This document shows positions 6,875 to 7,217 of a DNA stretch of 7,217 nt, piece by piece. The stretch lies in the NCBI GenBank assembly GCA_028279155.1, contig JANQST010000032.1, forward strand, positions 1-7,217, written 5' to 3'. Each line of letters starts with the position of its first letter. Within the stretch, counting starts at the first letter, position 1. The notes beneath the pieces were generated by a model. That model saw only the letters and a list, made by a program, of their open reading frames with translations. It was not told where the DNA came from and did not search any database. The translations under genes were made by a program, and so were the position numbers. The DNA is from Cyclobacteriaceae bacterium. Lineage in GTDB: Bacteria; Bacteroidota; Bacteroidia; Cytophagales; Cyclobacteriaceae.

Positions 6875-7217
6875 CTAAGTTTCCTTCTTTACAATTTTGT
6901 CGTATTGATTTCTACTTAATATTTCATTCATTTCTTTGATTACACTATCCAAAACCTCAGTAGACGATTTTAGCATTTTCAAAACTTCCTTCGAGATTTT
7001 ATCATCATCCTCTGATTCAAGTATTGTTGATAGGCCTAAAATATTTGCCAAAGGAGCTCTCAATTTATGGGATGTGAGAAACGCATATTCTTTCAAATCT
7101 TCGAGCATCTTCGCGTTTGAGTTTTCAGCCTCTTTTTGTTTGGAAATGTCAATTTGTGTAGCATGCAAGCCCGTTAACATATTGTTCTCAATTGGTTGGT
7201 CCCAACAATAGAGAACA
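6875..7217 (-). CDS. PAS-HisKA signalling protein lacking an ATPase domain (3' end only)
   Basis: Only the last 114 residues are in the window; the start lies beyond position 7217. The in-frame ATG at 7180 lies inside a PAS/PAC end (YCWDQPIE at the edge, then GLHATQIDISKQKEAE), so it is not the start. Counting from that ATG, the PAC end and linker (about 1-27) are followed by a HisKA-like dimerisation helix with the H-box FLTSHKLRAPLANILGL (34-50, His38), a second helix rich in Lys and Glu (about 60-88), and a stop at 6875. No HATPase_c domain follows, and nothing resembling one lies downstream, where the transferase gene sits on the other strand 2 bp away. The H-box has Lys after His and Ala at +4, in place of the usual acidic residue and Thr/Asn. 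It is probably a sensor that dimerises or passes signals without being an autonomous kinase. Confidence 0.8.
   Translation of the reverse strand, partial: VLYCWDQPIENNMLTGLHATQIDISKQKEAENSNAKMLEDLKEYAFLTSHKLRAPLANILGLSTILESEDDDKISKEVLKMLKSSTEVLDSVIKEMNEILSRNQYDKIVKKET

Noticed and set aside
6855..6878. TTAGC / GCTAA inverted repeat across the transferase stop
   Set aside because: Five-base stem with a 14-base loop and no T-run directly after it; expected by chance in A+T-rich DNA.
6936..7211. Plus-strand open stretch opposite the PAS-HisKA gene
   Set aside because: The minus strand has clear PAC and H-box motifs; the plus-strand peptide is Ser/Phe-rich and unrecognisable.

Overview
The window looks like chromosomal DNA from a free-living, gliding-type Bacteroidota, probably an order Cytophagales-like marine lineage. 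The evidence is a giant surface protein with a type IX secretion (Por) C-terminal sorting domain, A+T-rich coding DNA, the absence of Shine-Dalgarno-like leaders, one TAnnTTTG-type promoter candidate, and a PAS/HisKA signalling protein of a Bacteroidota-style subtype. The genus cannot be read from the sequence.

Layout. (1) Positions 1-3859, plus strand: the 3' part of a very large secreted protein whose start lies outside the window. It carries two copies of a DUF2341 + LamG-like module separated by an Ig-like domain, then a beta-rich region, a fibronectin-like segment and the T9SS sorting domain. (2) Positions 6237-3860, minus strand: a compact three-gene run, WD40 beta-propeller -> DivIVA-domain coiled-coil protein -> FolB (dihydroneopterin aldolase). 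The first two overlap by ATGA, so they are probably translationally coupled. The last two are 54 bp apart, across a gap holding a 13-bp direct repeat. (3) Positions 6267-6872, plus strand: an Sfp-type 4'-phosphopantetheinyl transferase, divergent from the WD40 gene across only 29 bp. (4) Positions 7217-6875, minus strand: the 3' end of a PAS-HisKA protein that stops right after the dimerisation helices and has no ATPase domain.

Packing is extremely tight. The surface-protein and folB stop codons abut inside one TGATCA palindrome, and the transferase and PAS-HisKA stops are 2 bp apart. No tRNA, rRNA, CRISPR array, insertion sequence or convincing terminator was seen, and there is no gene-free stretch over 300 bp.

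Functionally the window mixes housekeeping genes (folate synthesis, carrier-protein activation), a possible cell-pole or envelope scaffold pair (WD40 + DivIVA-like), and surface/signalling genes. The items most worth a second look are the coupled WD40-DivIVA pair with its long acidic tail and terminal SFFDEL motif, and the kinase-less HisKA protein whose H-box lacks the usual acidic and Thr/Asn residues.
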